A stretch of 64,000 bases of DNA from Gemmatirosa kalamazoonensis (GTDB lineage: Bacteria; Gemmatimonadota; Gemmatimonadetes; Gemmatimonadales; Gemmatimonadaceae), in NCBI RefSeq assembly GCF_000522985.1, contig NZ_CP007130.1:496001-560000 (forward strand), in the 5' to 3' direction. A program made the position numbers and the translations under genes. Of the stretch, positions 53,782 to 62,697 are shown piece after piece; positions within the stretch are counted from its first letter, which is position 1, and every line of letters starts with the position of its first letter. Below the pieces are notes generated by a model. It did not search any database. It was not told the origin of the DNA and saw only the letters and a list, made by a program, of their open reading frames with translations.

Positions 53782-55542
53782 TCACTCGAGCCCGAGCAGC
53801 AGGTGCCGCTCGCCGAGGAACGCGGCGTGGAGCGCGTGCGCCGGGCCGACGCGGCGGACGACCGACGCGACGCGGAGGTACAGCGCGAGGTACGCGGCGT
53901 CGCGCGCCGTGATCGCGTCCGCGCGGTCGATGCTCCCCGACGGCCACGCGCCGCCCTGGAACCACCGCGCGCAGCTCGGCGCCACGCTGCTCCACGACGA
54001 CGCGTCCAGCTGCGCGTACATCACGCTCGTCCAGTAGCAGGTGTGGCCGAGCCCGAGGACGTGTCCCGCCTCGTGCTGGACGAGGGCGGCCTCGCGCACG
54101 CGCCGCGTACGACCGCTGAACGAGAGCGTCGCGTCGACGCGATCGAGCACGCCGAGGCACGGGTGCGCCGCGAGCCGCTCACCGACGCACGCCGTCGTCC
54201 ACGTGCTCGCGGCGAGCCCCTGCAGCAACACCGAGTCGACGACGACCGCGACCGCGTACGCGCGCGTCACGAGCGATCCGGCCGCGGTGGCAACCTCGCG
54301 CTCCGGCACGAGCCGCTTCTCCGTCGGGCGGTAGAGCCGCGTCCCGACCGCGTCGCCGAGCGCGTCGAGCGCGCGCCAGAACGCCGTGGAGTCGTCGGCG
54401 ACGATCGGCATCCGCGAGCGGTCGCGGTCGAAATACACCGGGAGCGGGAACGCGTCGTCGGGGAACGCCTCGAGCGTGGGCGCGCTGCCTAACGGCGCGA
54501 CGCGGTCGAGGAACCAGTTGCGGTCGTACCACGGCGCGCCCCCCGGGGCCCCGGCGAGCCCCGCGCCGAGCGCCGCGTTCAGGCTGAGCGGGATCTCCCC
54601 GCCGGCGAACGCGCCGGAGGCGAACCGCCAGCGGAGCGGCAGGAGCACGAAGCGCAGCGGCGGCGCGTCGCCCGACCCCGGCGTCCAGCGCGTGAGCGAC
54701 GGGAACCAGCGTCGCGCCACGCGGTCCGCGGCGTCGACGAGGATCTCGGTCGAGTCGCGCAGCGCTGCCGACCGCGCCCGCAGCGCGAACCTGCCGTCGG
54801 CCGCGACGTCGGCGGAGTCGACGCCCGACGCGGTGCGGACGTACACGCGCAGCCCGTGCGGCGCGGTGCCGTCGAGCAACTCGACCCGGCCGGCGAGCGG
54901 CACGCCGACGACGATCGTCGCGCGCAGCGGCCGTGCGAGGCCCAACGCCGAGAGATCCGCGGTGAGCTCGGTCACGCCGTCGCGGAGCGCGGCCACCTGG
55001 CCGTCGGCGCCGACCGTCGCGACCGCCGCGTCGCCGCTCGCCCATCGCGCGTCGACCTCGCCGGCCGCGAGCGCGACGCCTGCCGCGTCGAGCGGCTGCC
55101 ACGTCACGCGTGCATGCTCGCCCGAGCGCAGCACCAGCGTGTCGCGCGCGAGCCGCGCGTCGCTCGCCAGCACACGCGCGCGGAAGATCACCGAGTCGCG
55201 CGAGCCGAGGTGCGCGACGGCGCTCTGCCCGCCGAGGCGTGGCGCGAGCCGCCATGAGGCATGCGCCTGCCCCGCGGCGTCGGTGCGCGCGTCGCCCGCG
55301 ACGGCGCCATCGCTCGTCGTCCACGTGATCATCGCGTCGGGCGCGCCACGACCGCTGCGATCGACCGCGGACACCACCAGCGGCGCGGGAAGCGTAGTCC
55401 CAGCCGTGCGCGTCTCCTGCGCGTCGCCGGACGCGCGGCGGAGGGCGATGTCGCGCGCCGGCGGTGTCGGCTCGCGGTCGGCGGTGCAGGCGGACAGCAG
55501 GCTCGCGGCGAGAACCGAAAGGCAAGCACGCATCATCTGCAT
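53782..55542 (-). CDS. Secreted lipoprotein-type zinc metalloprotease with Ig-like repeats
   Basis: 586 aa from ATG 55542. Lipoprotein signal CLSVLAASLLSACTADRE. Three or four Ig-like beta domains (about 35-300), the first resembling BIG-type repeats (VVSAVDRSGRGAPDAMITWTTSDG). The catalytic motif HEAGHVLGLGHTCYW is H-E-x-x-H-x-x-G-x-x-H, the metzincin/matrixin type, in the C-terminal third, preceded by REAALVQ. It probably degrades or modifies extracellular proteins. No inhibitor or transporter genes adjoin it. The start region overlaps a hairpin upstream. Confidence 0.85.
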   Translation of the reverse strand: MQMMRACLSVLAASLLSACTADREPTPPARDIALRRASGDAQETRTAGTTLPAPLVVSAVDRSGRGAPDAMITWTTSDGAVAGDARTDAAGQAHASWRLAPRLGGQSAVAHLGSRDSVIFRARVLASDARLARDTLVLRSGEHARVTWQPLDAAGVALAAGEVDARWASGDAAVATVGADGQVAALRDGVTELTADLSALGLARPLRATIVVGVPLAGRVELLDGTAPHGLRVYVRTASGVDSADVAADGRFALRARSAALRDSTEILVDAADRVARRWFPSLTRWTPGSGDAPPLRFVLLPLRWRFASGAFAGGEIPLSLNAALGAGLAGAPGGAPWYDRNWFLDRVAPLGSAPTLEAFPDDAFPLPVYFDRDRSRMPIVADDSTAFWRALDALGDAVGTRLYRPTEKRLVPEREVATAAGSLVTRAYAVAVVVDSVLLQGLAASTWTTACVGERLAAHPCLGVLDRVDATLSFSGRTRRVREAALVQHEAGHVLGLGHTCYWTSVMYAQLDASSWSSVAPSCARWFQGGAWPSGSIDRADAITARDAAYLALYLRVASVVRRVGPAHALHAAFLGERHLLLGLE

Positions 55543-55543
55543 C

Positions 55544-55591
55544 GCGTTACCATCATCTCCATACAGCGCTCGATGGAGCTCATGGTAACGC
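55544..55591. terminator. Hairpin downstream of the hydrolase gene
   Basis: 55544-55562 pairs with 55573-55591 (19 bp, two mismatches, 10-base loop). It lies 19 bp past the alpha/beta-hydrolase stop and immediately upstream of the metalloprotease start, both on the minus strand. Likely a terminator or insulating element, although no T-run follows. Confidence 0.6.
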
Positions 55592-55609
55592 CATGGACAT
55601 GATGCGTTC

Positions 55610-56560
55610 TCATGGCTCGCCTATGAACTCGCGCACCACCGCCACCGTGCGCCCCGGATCCTCCTCGTGCGGCACGTGCCCGAGGTCGGGGAAGACGACG
55701 AGCCGGCTGCCCGCGATCTCGCGGTGGAAGCGGTCCGCCGACGCGCGCGGGATGAGCCGGTCGCGTCCGCCCCACAGGATGAGCGTCGGCACGCGCAGCG
55801 ACGGGATGCGCTCGGACAGCTCGCCCGGGCGCGACTGCCGGAAGCGCTCGACCACCGCGCGCCTGTTGCCCGCACGTGCCGTCATGTCGAAGTAGCGGTC
55901 GACGAGCGCCGGCGTGACGCGCGACGGATCGCCGTACACGTTGCGCACCGAGCTCGCGACGAGCGGCCGCGGCAGCACGTCCTGGAGCAGGCGCGCGAGC
56001 CCCGGCGTGTTCGCGAGGCGGAAGCCGATCGGCACCGACGCGGAGTGGAACGGGTAGCCCGCGGCGTCGACGAGCACGAGCCGCGCGACGCGCTCGGGGT
56101 GCAGCGCCGCCATGGCCCACGCGACGTGCCCGCCTAACGAGTTGCCGGCGAGCACGCAGCGCGCGACGTGCAGCGTGTCGAGCACCGCGGCGAGCGTGCG
56201 CACGTACGCCTCGATGTCGTAGCGCCCGTCGGCGGCCGGCCCGGTGAGCCCGAAGCCCGGCATGTCGTAGCGGATCACGCGACGGTGCGTCGACAACGCG
56301 CGCGCCCACCCGTCCCACGTATGCAGCGACGACGACGTGCCGTGCAGCAGCACGATCGGCAGCGAGTCGTCGCGCGGGCCCTCGTCGCGCAGGTGGAGCG
56401 AGAGCCCCGCCACCGGCACGAAGCGCGACGGCGGCGGCGCCCAGCGCGCGGTCAACGCGTCCACCGGTCGGTCGGGGACGCGCCACGCCACGAGGAGCCC
56501 GATCGCCGCGACGAGGAGCAGCGCGAGCGCACCACCGAGCAGCCGGAGCACGCGATTCAT
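55610..56560 (-). CDS. Alpha/beta hydrolase
   Basis: 316 aa from ATG 56560. An N-terminal hydrophobic anchor (LLGGALALLLVAAIGLLVAW) is followed by the fold: oxyanion HGTSSSLHTW, nucleophile elbow GNSLGGHVAW, acid in WGGRDRLIPR, and catalytic His in PDLGHVPHEED. Serine hydrolase, probably membrane-anchored on the periplasmic side; similar enzymes are often annotated as haloalkane-dehalogenase-like or lipases, but the nucleophile here is Ser, so esterase activity is likelier. Confidence 0.9.
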   Translation of the reverse strand: MNRVLRLLGGALALLLVAAIGLLVAWRVPDRPVDALTARWAPPPSRFVPVAGLSLHLRDEGPRDDSLPIVLLHGTSSSLHTWDGWARALSTHRRVIRYDMPGFGLTGPAADGRYDIEAYVRTLAAVLDTLHVARCVLAGNSLGGHVAWAMAALHPERVARLVLVDAAGYPFHSASVPIGFRLANTPGLARLLQDVLPRPLVASSVRNVYGDPSRVTPALVDRYFDMTARAGNRRAVVERFRQSRPGELSERIPSLRVPTLILWGGRDRLIPRASADRFHREIAGSRLVVFPDLGHVPHEEDPGRTVAVVREFIGEP

Positions 56561-56677
56561 GCCTCGTATGCTGCCGTCCGTCACGGAATCGCTCAAGGGC
56601 GCTCTCGCGACGCGCCGGGTCGCGTACCTTTCGTGCCCCGACCGCGCTCGTCCCCTCCCCCCGCCGCACCGCCCTCG

Positions 56678-59068
56678 ATGCTGCCGTTCGCCGCGCTCCT
56701 CGCCACGCTGCTCGCCGCCGCCACACCGCCCGACGACTTCGCGGGGCGCACGTACGCGGGGCGCAGCCGTGAGCTCGACGTCGCGATCCCGCGGCACGAC
56801 AGCGAAGGTACCGTCGACGGGCGGCTCGACGAGGCGGCGTGGCGCACGGCCGCGCGGCTCACCGGCTTCTCGCGCTACGCACCGACCGACGACGCGCCGG
56901 CCGACGACTCCACCCAGGTGCTCGTGTGGTACTCGCCGACCGCGATCCACTTCGGCATCCGCGCGTTCGCCGAGCCGGGGACGGTGCGCGCGACGCTCGC
57001 CGACCGCGACAAGATCTACACCGGCGACTACATCGGCATCTTCCTCGGCACGTTCAACGACGGGCGCCAGGCGACGGTGTTCGCCGTGAACCCGTTAGGC
57101 GTGCAGGGCGACGGCATCGTCGTCGAGAGCGGGCGCTCGAGCGGCGGCGGCTTCCAGGGCCTGCAGTCGGGGCGCGAGCCGACCGACATCAGCCCGGACT
57201 ACGTCTTCGAGTCGAAGGGGCGGCTCACCGACTTCGGCTACGAGGTCGAGATCCGCATCCCGTTCAAGAGCCTGCGCTACCAGTCGCTGCCGTCGCAGAC
57301 GTGGGGCGTGAACGTCATCCGCGTGGTGCAGAGCCGCGGCGTCGAGTACAGCTGGGCGCCGGCGCAGCGCGCGGCCGCGTCGTACCTCGCGCAGTCGGGG
57401 CATCTCGTGGGACTGAGCGGCCTGCGGCGCGGGCTCGTGCTCGATCTCAACCCGGTCGTGACGGAGCGCGCGGTCGGCGGACCGACCACTGCGCGGGGCT
57501 ACGCCTACGACGCACAGCCCGCGCGGCTCGGCGGCAACGTGCGCTGGGGCATGACGAACAACGTCACGCTGAACGCGACAGTGCGCCCCGACTTCGCCGA
57601 GGTAGAGTCGGACGCGGGGCAGATCGCGTTCGACCCGCGGCAGGCGCTGTTCTTCGCCGAGAAGCGGCCGTTCTTCCTCGACGGCATCGAGCAGCTCAAC
57701 GTCCCGAACCAGCTCGTGTACACGCGGCGGATCACGAGCCCGTTAGGCGCGGTGAAGGTCTCGGGCAAGGCCGCCGGCGTCGACTTCGCCGCGCTCTCGG
57801 CGGCCGACGACCGCGCCGCGTCGGCCGACGGCGACGCGCGCCCGTGGTTCGAGATCCTGCGGCTGCAGCGCGACGTCGGCCGCTCGTCGCGCGCGGGCTT
57901 CGTGTACACCGACCGCGAGGAGCACGGCCACAGCAACCGCGTCGTCGGCGTCGACTCGCGCGCGGTGTGGCGGAAGATCTACAGCGCGCAGCTGCAGGGC
58001 GCGTACAGCCGCACCACCGCGCCCGATGCGCCGACGCGCGAGGGGCCGCTGTACATGGTGGACCTCCGCCGCACCGGCCGCTCGTTCGTCGCGCGCTACC
58101 TGTTCAACGCCATGCACGACGAGTTCGACGCGCAGAGCGGCTTCATCTCACGGCCTGCGGTGACGCACCTGCTGATCGACCATACCGCGCGCATGTTCGG
58201 CGCCCAGGGCTCCGCGCTCCGCTCGGCGTCGTTCGACGTGTCGGCGGACGGGCTGTGGAAGTACCGGAAGTTCGTGACGCGCGGCGACATGCTGGAGAAG
58301 AAGCTGCACCTCAACACGAACTACGAGCTGCGCGGCGGCTGGAAGGCCGGCGTGTCGTACCTGCTGGAGACGTTCGGCTACGATCCCGACTTCTACGACG
58401 GCCGGCTCGTCGCGTCGGCCACCGACACGGTGCCGTTCGTCGGCCTGCCGCGCATCACGAACCACGACTGGGTGTTCTCCGTCACGACGCCGAACTACCG
58501 GCGCGTGTCGGCGTCGGCGACGTACATCGTCGGGCGCGACGAGAACTTCTTCGAGTGGGCGCCGGCGAACATCGGCTACGTCTCCGCGGCCGTCGACTGG
58601 CGGCCGACCGACCAGCTCCGCGTCGGCGGCACGTACCTGTGGCAGTGGTACCGCCGCCCGACCGACGGATCGATGGTGGGCGAGACGCGCATCCCGCGCG
58701 TGAAGGCCGAGTACCAGATCACGCGCGCGGTATTCGTGCGCGCCGTCGGCGAGTACCGCGCCGACTACGCCGACGACCTACGCGACGCGGCCGGCGCGAG
58801 CGCGATCCCCGGCGGCACGATCCTCGTCCCGGACGGGCGCGGCGGCTACCTGCCGGGGCGCGGCTTCACCACCGCGACGGGGCGCGCCCGGTCCGTGAAC
58901 AGCTTCCGGCCGGAGCTGCTGTTCTCGTACATGCCGTCGCCGGGCACGGTGGTGTTCGTCGGCTACGGCAGCACGCTCGGCGAGGCGGACGCGCTGCGCT
59001 TCTCGGGGCTGCGCCGGCAGCGCGACGCGGTGTTCGTGAAGATGAGCTACCTGCTGCGGCGCGCCTAA
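56678..59068 (+). CDS. DUF5916 protein with CBM9-like N-terminal domain (second copy)
   Basis: 796 aa from ATG 56678, with signal peptide MLPFAALLATLLAAATPP. The N-terminal CBM9-like domain (GTVDGRLDEAAWRTAARLTGF, HFGIRAFAEPG, EIRIPFKSLRY) and the DUF5916 hallmark FFAEKRPFFLDGIEQL match the protein at 7741-10353; the remainder is barrel-like and ends KMSYLLRRA. The two are paralogues. The stop TAA lies in the GCCTAAC word at 59063, which also forms the convergent gene's TAG stop. Ligand unknown. Confidence 0.9.
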   Translation: MLPFAALLATLLAAATPPDDFAGRTYAGRSRELDVAIPRHDSEGTVDGRLDEAAWRTAARLTGFSRYAPTDDAPADDSTQVLVWYSPTAIHFGIRAFAEPGTVRATLADRDKIYTGDYIGIFLGTFNDGRQATVFAVNPLGVQGDGIVVESGRSSGGGFQGLQSGREPTDISPDYVFESKGRLTDFGYEVEIRIPFKSLRYQSLPSQTWGVNVIRVVQSRGVEYSWAPAQRAAASYLAQSGHLVGLSGLRRGLVLDLNPVVTERAVGGPTTARGYAYDAQPARLGGNVRWGMTNNVTLNATVRPDFAEVESDAGQIAFDPRQALFFAEKRPFFLDGIEQLNVPNQLVYTRRITSPLGAVKVSGKAAGVDFAALSAADDRAASADGDARPWFEILRLQRDVGRSSRAGFVYTDREEHGHSNRVVGVDSRAVWRKIYSAQLQGAYSRTTAPDAPTREGPLYMVDLRRTGRSFVARYLFNAMHDEFDAQSGFISRPAVTHLLIDHTARMFGAQGSALRSASFDVSADGLWKYRKFVTRGDMLEKKLHLNTNYELRGGWKAGVSYLLETFGYDPDFYDGRLVASATDTVPFVGLPRITNHDWVFSVTTPNYRRVSASATYIVGRDENFFEWAPANIGYVSAAVDWRPTDQLRVGGTYLWQWYRRPTDGSMVGETRIPRVKAEYQITRAVFVRAVGEYRADYADDLRDAAGASAIPGGTILVPDGRGGYLPGRGFTTATGRARSVNSFRPELLFSYMPSPGTVVFVGYGSTLGEADALRFSGLRRQRDAVFVKMSYLLRRA

Positions 59069-59616
59069 CGCGACGGCAGCACCGCGTACTCGCTCTGCAC
59101 CAGCCCGTCCGCGAAGCTTCGCGTCGCGACGTGGCGCAGCCGCACGTCGCCGTTCGACAGGGGGCCGAACAGCGGGATGCCGCGACCGAGGAGCACCGGC
59201 ACGGTCGTGACGATCATGCGGTCGACGAGCCCCGCGTCGAGGAACGCCTGCACCGTCTTTCCGCCGTCGACGTAGAGCCGCGCGAGCCCGCGCGCCGCGA
59301 GCCGCTCGACGATCTCCTCCGGCCGCCCGGCCATCGTCTCGACGCGGCCGCCCGACGGCGCGGGGCCGTCGAGCGGGCGGTGCGTGAGCACGACGACGGG
59401 CTTGTCGCCGTACGGCCACGTCGGGAACGCGCGCACGAGCTCGAACGTGTTGCGTCCCATGACGAGCGCGTCGACGGCGTCGAAGAACGTCGCGTACCCG
59501 TAGTCCTCGCCGCCCGGCTCGGGCACGGGGAGCCAGTCGATGGCGCCGTCCTCGCGGGCGATGAAGCCGTCGAGGCTCGTGGCGATGAAGACGGCGGCGG
59601 GAGCGTGCGGGCTCAC
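59065..59616 (-). CDS. Dihydrofolate reductase-family (RibD C-terminal-like) protein
   Basis: 183 aa from GTG 59616, which overlaps the flippase stop (GTGA). VFIATSLDGFIAREDGAIDWL is the usual N-terminus, VMGRNTFELVRAF the NADP-contact region, VDGGKTVQAFLDAGLVDRMIVTTVPVLLGRGIPLF the closing part of the DHFR/RibD_C fold. True folate reduction is unlikely; these proteins are uncharacterised NADPH-dependent reductases. TAG stop in a GCCTAAC word. Confidence 0.88.
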   Translation of the reverse strand: MSPHAPAAVFIATSLDGFIAREDGAIDWLPVPEPGGEDYGYATFFDAVDALVMGRNTFELVRAFPTWPYGDKPVVVLTHRPLDGPAPSGGRVETMAGRPEEIVERLAARGLARLYVDGGKTVQAFLDAGLVDRMIVTTVPVLLGRGIPLFGPLSNGDVRLRHVATRSFADGLVQSEYAVLPSR

Positions 59617-61136
59617 GCGGCCGTCGCCCACCGCCGCCACATGGTCGCCACCTCGCGCGACACGATCGGCCGCAGCTCGCGCAGGCAGACGAACGTCGTC
59701 GCCATCACCACCGTCCCCGCCGCGGCGATGTACACGAGCGCCGAGAGCCGGTCGAGCGGCGGCATCGCCAGCCGCAGCGCCGCGCCGACGCCGAGCGCCA
59801 CGAGCAGCGGCACGCCGACGTCCGCGCGCAGCCACCGCCCGAGCTCTCCGCGCAGCAGGCGCCGATGCATGATCGGCGTCGTGACGAACATGTACCCCGC
59901 GTTCGGCACCGCCCACGTCGCCGCCGCGCCGACCGCCCCGTAGCGGCTCGCCGTGAACCAGATCGCGGGCACGAGCAGCGCGACGTAGACCGCGTTGTAC
60001 GTCGTCATGAGCCCCGGCCAGCCGCACGCGTTCTGCACGTGCGACGGCACGCTCGACAGCGCGTTCATGGCCGTGCCGATCGCGAGCACCGTGAGGATCG
60101 GCGCCGCGCGTCCCGCCGTGTCGGCGCTGCGCGTCCAGATGAGGAGCAGCGGGTACGCGAACGCGCACAGCACGACCGCGAGCGGCGCGGCGGCGAGCGT
60201 GATGAGCTGGCTCGCGCGGTGATACATCTCGGCCAGCCGGCCGATGGCCCGCTGCTCCCACAGCTCGGCGAAGCGCGGGAAGAACGGCGCGCCGAGCGGG
60301 AGCACCACCGACCACAGCGTGCCCGCCGCCGTCCCGGCGAGCGTGTAGTACCCGAAGTCCGCGAGCGAGAGCACGCGGCTGAAGATCACCTTGTCGACCT
60401 GCGACACCGCGGCCGTGAGGAACGAGTTCGCCGAGACCGTCGCGGTGAACCGCCACACCTCGCGGATGACGCCGCGCTCGAAGCGGCTGCGGCGGCCGAT
60501 CGCCGGCAGCGACGTCCACAGGAGCCACGCGCCCACCACCACCTGCGCGGCGAGCGCGAGGCCCTGCAGCGCGAAGAACACGTGCGGGGCCGAGGTCACG
60601 CGCGCGAGCACGAGCATCGCCCCGCCGATGCGCACGGTGCTGAAGACGATCATGAGCGCGTTCAGCGCCACCTGCCGCCCGATCCCGAACAGGCCGCCCT
60701 GATAGAACGAGAACAGCACCGCGGCCGTGACCGAGAGGCTCATCCAGCGCAGGCAGCGGGTGATCGTCGCGGGATCGAGCGCGCGCGCCTGCACCCAGTG
60801 GTGCGCGATCAGCGGCGCCGCGGCGAGCACGAGCCCACCGCACACGAGCGCCAGCCCCCAGTGCACCGCCTGCAACGTCAGGAGCACGTCGCGCCGCGTG
60901 TCGACCGCGCCCGCCCCGGTCACCGCGCCGCGGCGCGCGAGCTCGCGGTTCAGCGTCAGCCCCAGCCCCGAGTCGAGCAGCGACGAGATGTTCTCGAGGA
61001 GGATGAGCAGCCCGATCAACCCGTAGGCCTCCGCGCCGAGGTAGCGCAGGTAGACCGGGACCGCGAGCAGGTTGAGCGCCATCGACCAGAAGCGGCCGGC
61101 GAGGTTCGCCGTCAGGTCGCGTTGCAGCTGATTCAT
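59613..61136 (-). CDS. Polysaccharide flippase/exporter (MOP superfamily)
   Basis: 507 aa with about twelve to fourteen membrane helices spread along the whole length. The N-terminus LQRDLTANLAGRFWSMALNLLAVPVYLRYLG and GPFFPRFAELWEQ-like segment (GAPFFPRFAELWEQRAIGRL) are typical of Wzx-like/MOP lipid-linked oligosaccharide flippases. Would move an undecaprenyl-linked sugar across the inner membrane, yet no glycosyltransferase gene adjoins it. Coupled to the DHFR-like gene. Confidence 0.85.
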   Translation of the reverse strand: MNQLQRDLTANLAGRFWSMALNLLAVPVYLRYLGAEAYGLIGLLILLENISSLLDSGLGLTLNRELARRGAVTGAGAVDTRRDVLLTLQAVHWGLALVCGGLVLAAAPLIAHHWVQARALDPATITRCLRWMSLSVTAAVLFSFYQGGLFGIGRQVALNALMIVFSTVRIGGAMLVLARVTSAPHVFFALQGLALAAQVVVGAWLLWTSLPAIGRRSRFERGVIREVWRFTATVSANSFLTAAVSQVDKVIFSRVLSLADFGYYTLAGTAAGTLWSVVLPLGAPFFPRFAELWEQRAIGRLAEMYHRASQLITLAAAPLAVVLCAFAYPLLLIWTRSADTAGRAAPILTVLAIGTAMNALSSVPSHVQNACGWPGLMTTYNAVYVALLVPAIWFTASRYGAVGAAATWAVPNAGYMFVTTPIMHRRLLRGELGRWLRADVGVPLLVALGVGAALRLAMPPLDRLSALVYIAAAGTVVMATTFVCLRELRPIVSREVATMWRRWATAA

Positions 61137-61299
61137 GCGGGAGGCGGGACACGAAGGGGGGAGCGGCCCGAGGACCGGCGCCCCAGGTTAGCATCCGCCG
61201 CCGAATGTGACCAGCGCGGCCCTGGTCCAGTGCCGGACCGGCCGAGACATTTCGCCACGCGCTCCCAGGCCACCGTCCGCCCAGCTCCCGCGACTGCCG

Positions 61300-62697
61300 A
61301 TGTCCATCCCGCCCCCTATCGACGCCGCCGAGCCGCCGCAGCTCCCGCGCCGCTTCGGCCTCCTGCCCGCGACGGCGCTAAACATGACGAACATGATCGG
61401 CGTCGGCCCGTTCATCACGATCCCGCTGCTCATGTCCGCGCTCGGCGGGCCGCAGGCGATGCTCGGGTGGATCGTCGCCCTCGTCATCGTCATCGGCGAC
61501 GGCATGGTGTGGAGCGAGCTGGGGGCGGCGATGCCCGGCTCCGGCGGCTCGTTCCACTACCTGCGCGAGGCCTTCGGGCGCGAGCGGCTCGGCCGCCTCA
61601 TGGCGTTCCTGTTCGTGTGGCAGTTCGTGCTCAGCGGCCCGCTGGAGATCGCGTCGGGCTACATCGGGTTCGCGGACTACGCGAGCTACATCTGGAAGGG
61701 GCTCACCCGCGCGAACACGATCGCGCTCGTCACCGTGGTGGGGCTGGTCAACATCGCGCTGCTGTACCGGCGCATCCACTCCATCGCGAGCATCACCGTC
61801 TCGCTCTGGGTCGGGACGCTGATCACGGCGCTCGCGGTCATCGTCACCGGCACGATGCACTTCGACCCGCGGGTCGCGTTCGACTTCCCGCCGGGCGCGT
61901 TCAACTTCTCGTTGGGCTTCTTCCTCGGGCTCGGCGCGGCGTCGCGCATCGGGATCTACGACTACCTCGGCTACTACGACGTCTGCTACATCGGCGACGA
62001 GGTGCGCGACCCGGGGCGCGTGATCCCGCGCTCGATCCTCATCAGCACCGCCGCGGTCGCGGTGATCTACCTCGGGATCAACCTGTCGATCATCGGCGTC
62101 GTCCCGTGGCGCACGTTCGTGCCCGCGGCCGCGCACCCCGAGTCCAACTTCATCGTCTCGATCTTCATGCAGAAGATCTACGGGCGCGGCGTCGCGACGG
62201 TGTTCACGCTGCTCGTGCTGTGGACGGCGTTCGGCTCCGTGTTCGCGCTCCTGCTCGGGTACTCGCGCATCCCGTTCGCGGCGGCGGAGAGCGGCTACTT
62301 CTTCCGCGCGTTCGCGCGCCTGCATCCGACGAAGGACTTCCCGTACGTGTCGCTCCTCGTCCTCGGCGCGATCTCGATCGTCGCCGGGCTGTTCTCGCTC
62401 GGCACGGTGATCGACGCGCTGATCGTGACGCGCATCCTCGTGCAGTTCATGGGGCAGGTCTTCGGCGTCATGCTCCTGCGCAAGCGCGCGCCGGAGATGC
62501 CGCGTCCCTACCGCATGTGGCTCTATCCCGTGCCGGCGCTCGTCGCGCTCGTCGGCTGGATCTTCGTCTTCGCCACCACGGCGCCGCGCGTCATCATGTT
62601 CGGGCTCGGCGTCCTCGCGCTGGGCGGCCTGGCGTTCCTCGTCTGGTCGTGGCGCACCACGCGGTGGCCGTTCGCACTCCAGGAGGCAGCATCGTGA
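61300..62697 (+). CDS. APC-family amino-acid permease
   Basis: 465 aa from ATG 61300; an earlier in-frame start exists but adds an unlikely sequence. Twelve predicted helices, with the N-terminal APC motif ATALNMTNMIGVGPFITIP and GSGGSFHYLREAFG in the first segments. VCYIGDEVRDPGRVIPRS is the conserved loop. Imports an amino acid or amine with proton coupling; substrate not predictable. Stop TGA overlaps the start of the GH2 gene (TGATG). Confidence 0.9.
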   Translation: MSIPPPIDAAEPPQLPRRFGLLPATALNMTNMIGVGPFITIPLLMSALGGPQAMLGWIVALVIVIGDGMVWSELGAAMPGSGGSFHYLREAFGRERLGRLMAFLFVWQFVLSGPLEIASGYIGFADYASYIWKGLTRANTIALVTVVGLVNIALLYRRIHSIASITVSLWVGTLITALAVIVTGTMHFDPRVAFDFPPGAFNFSLGFFLGLGAASRIGIYDYLGYYDVCYIGDEVRDPGRVIPRSILISTAAVAVIYLGINLSIIGVVPWRTFVPAAAHPESNFIVSIFMQKIYGRGVATVFTLLVLWTAFGSVFALLLGYSRIPFAAAESGYFFRAFARLHPTKDFPYVSLLVLGAISIVAGLFSLGTVIDALIVTRILVQFMGQVFGVMLLRKRAPEMPRPYRMWLYPVPALVALVGWIFVFATTAPRVIMFGLGVLALGGLAFLVWSWRTTRWPFALQEAAS

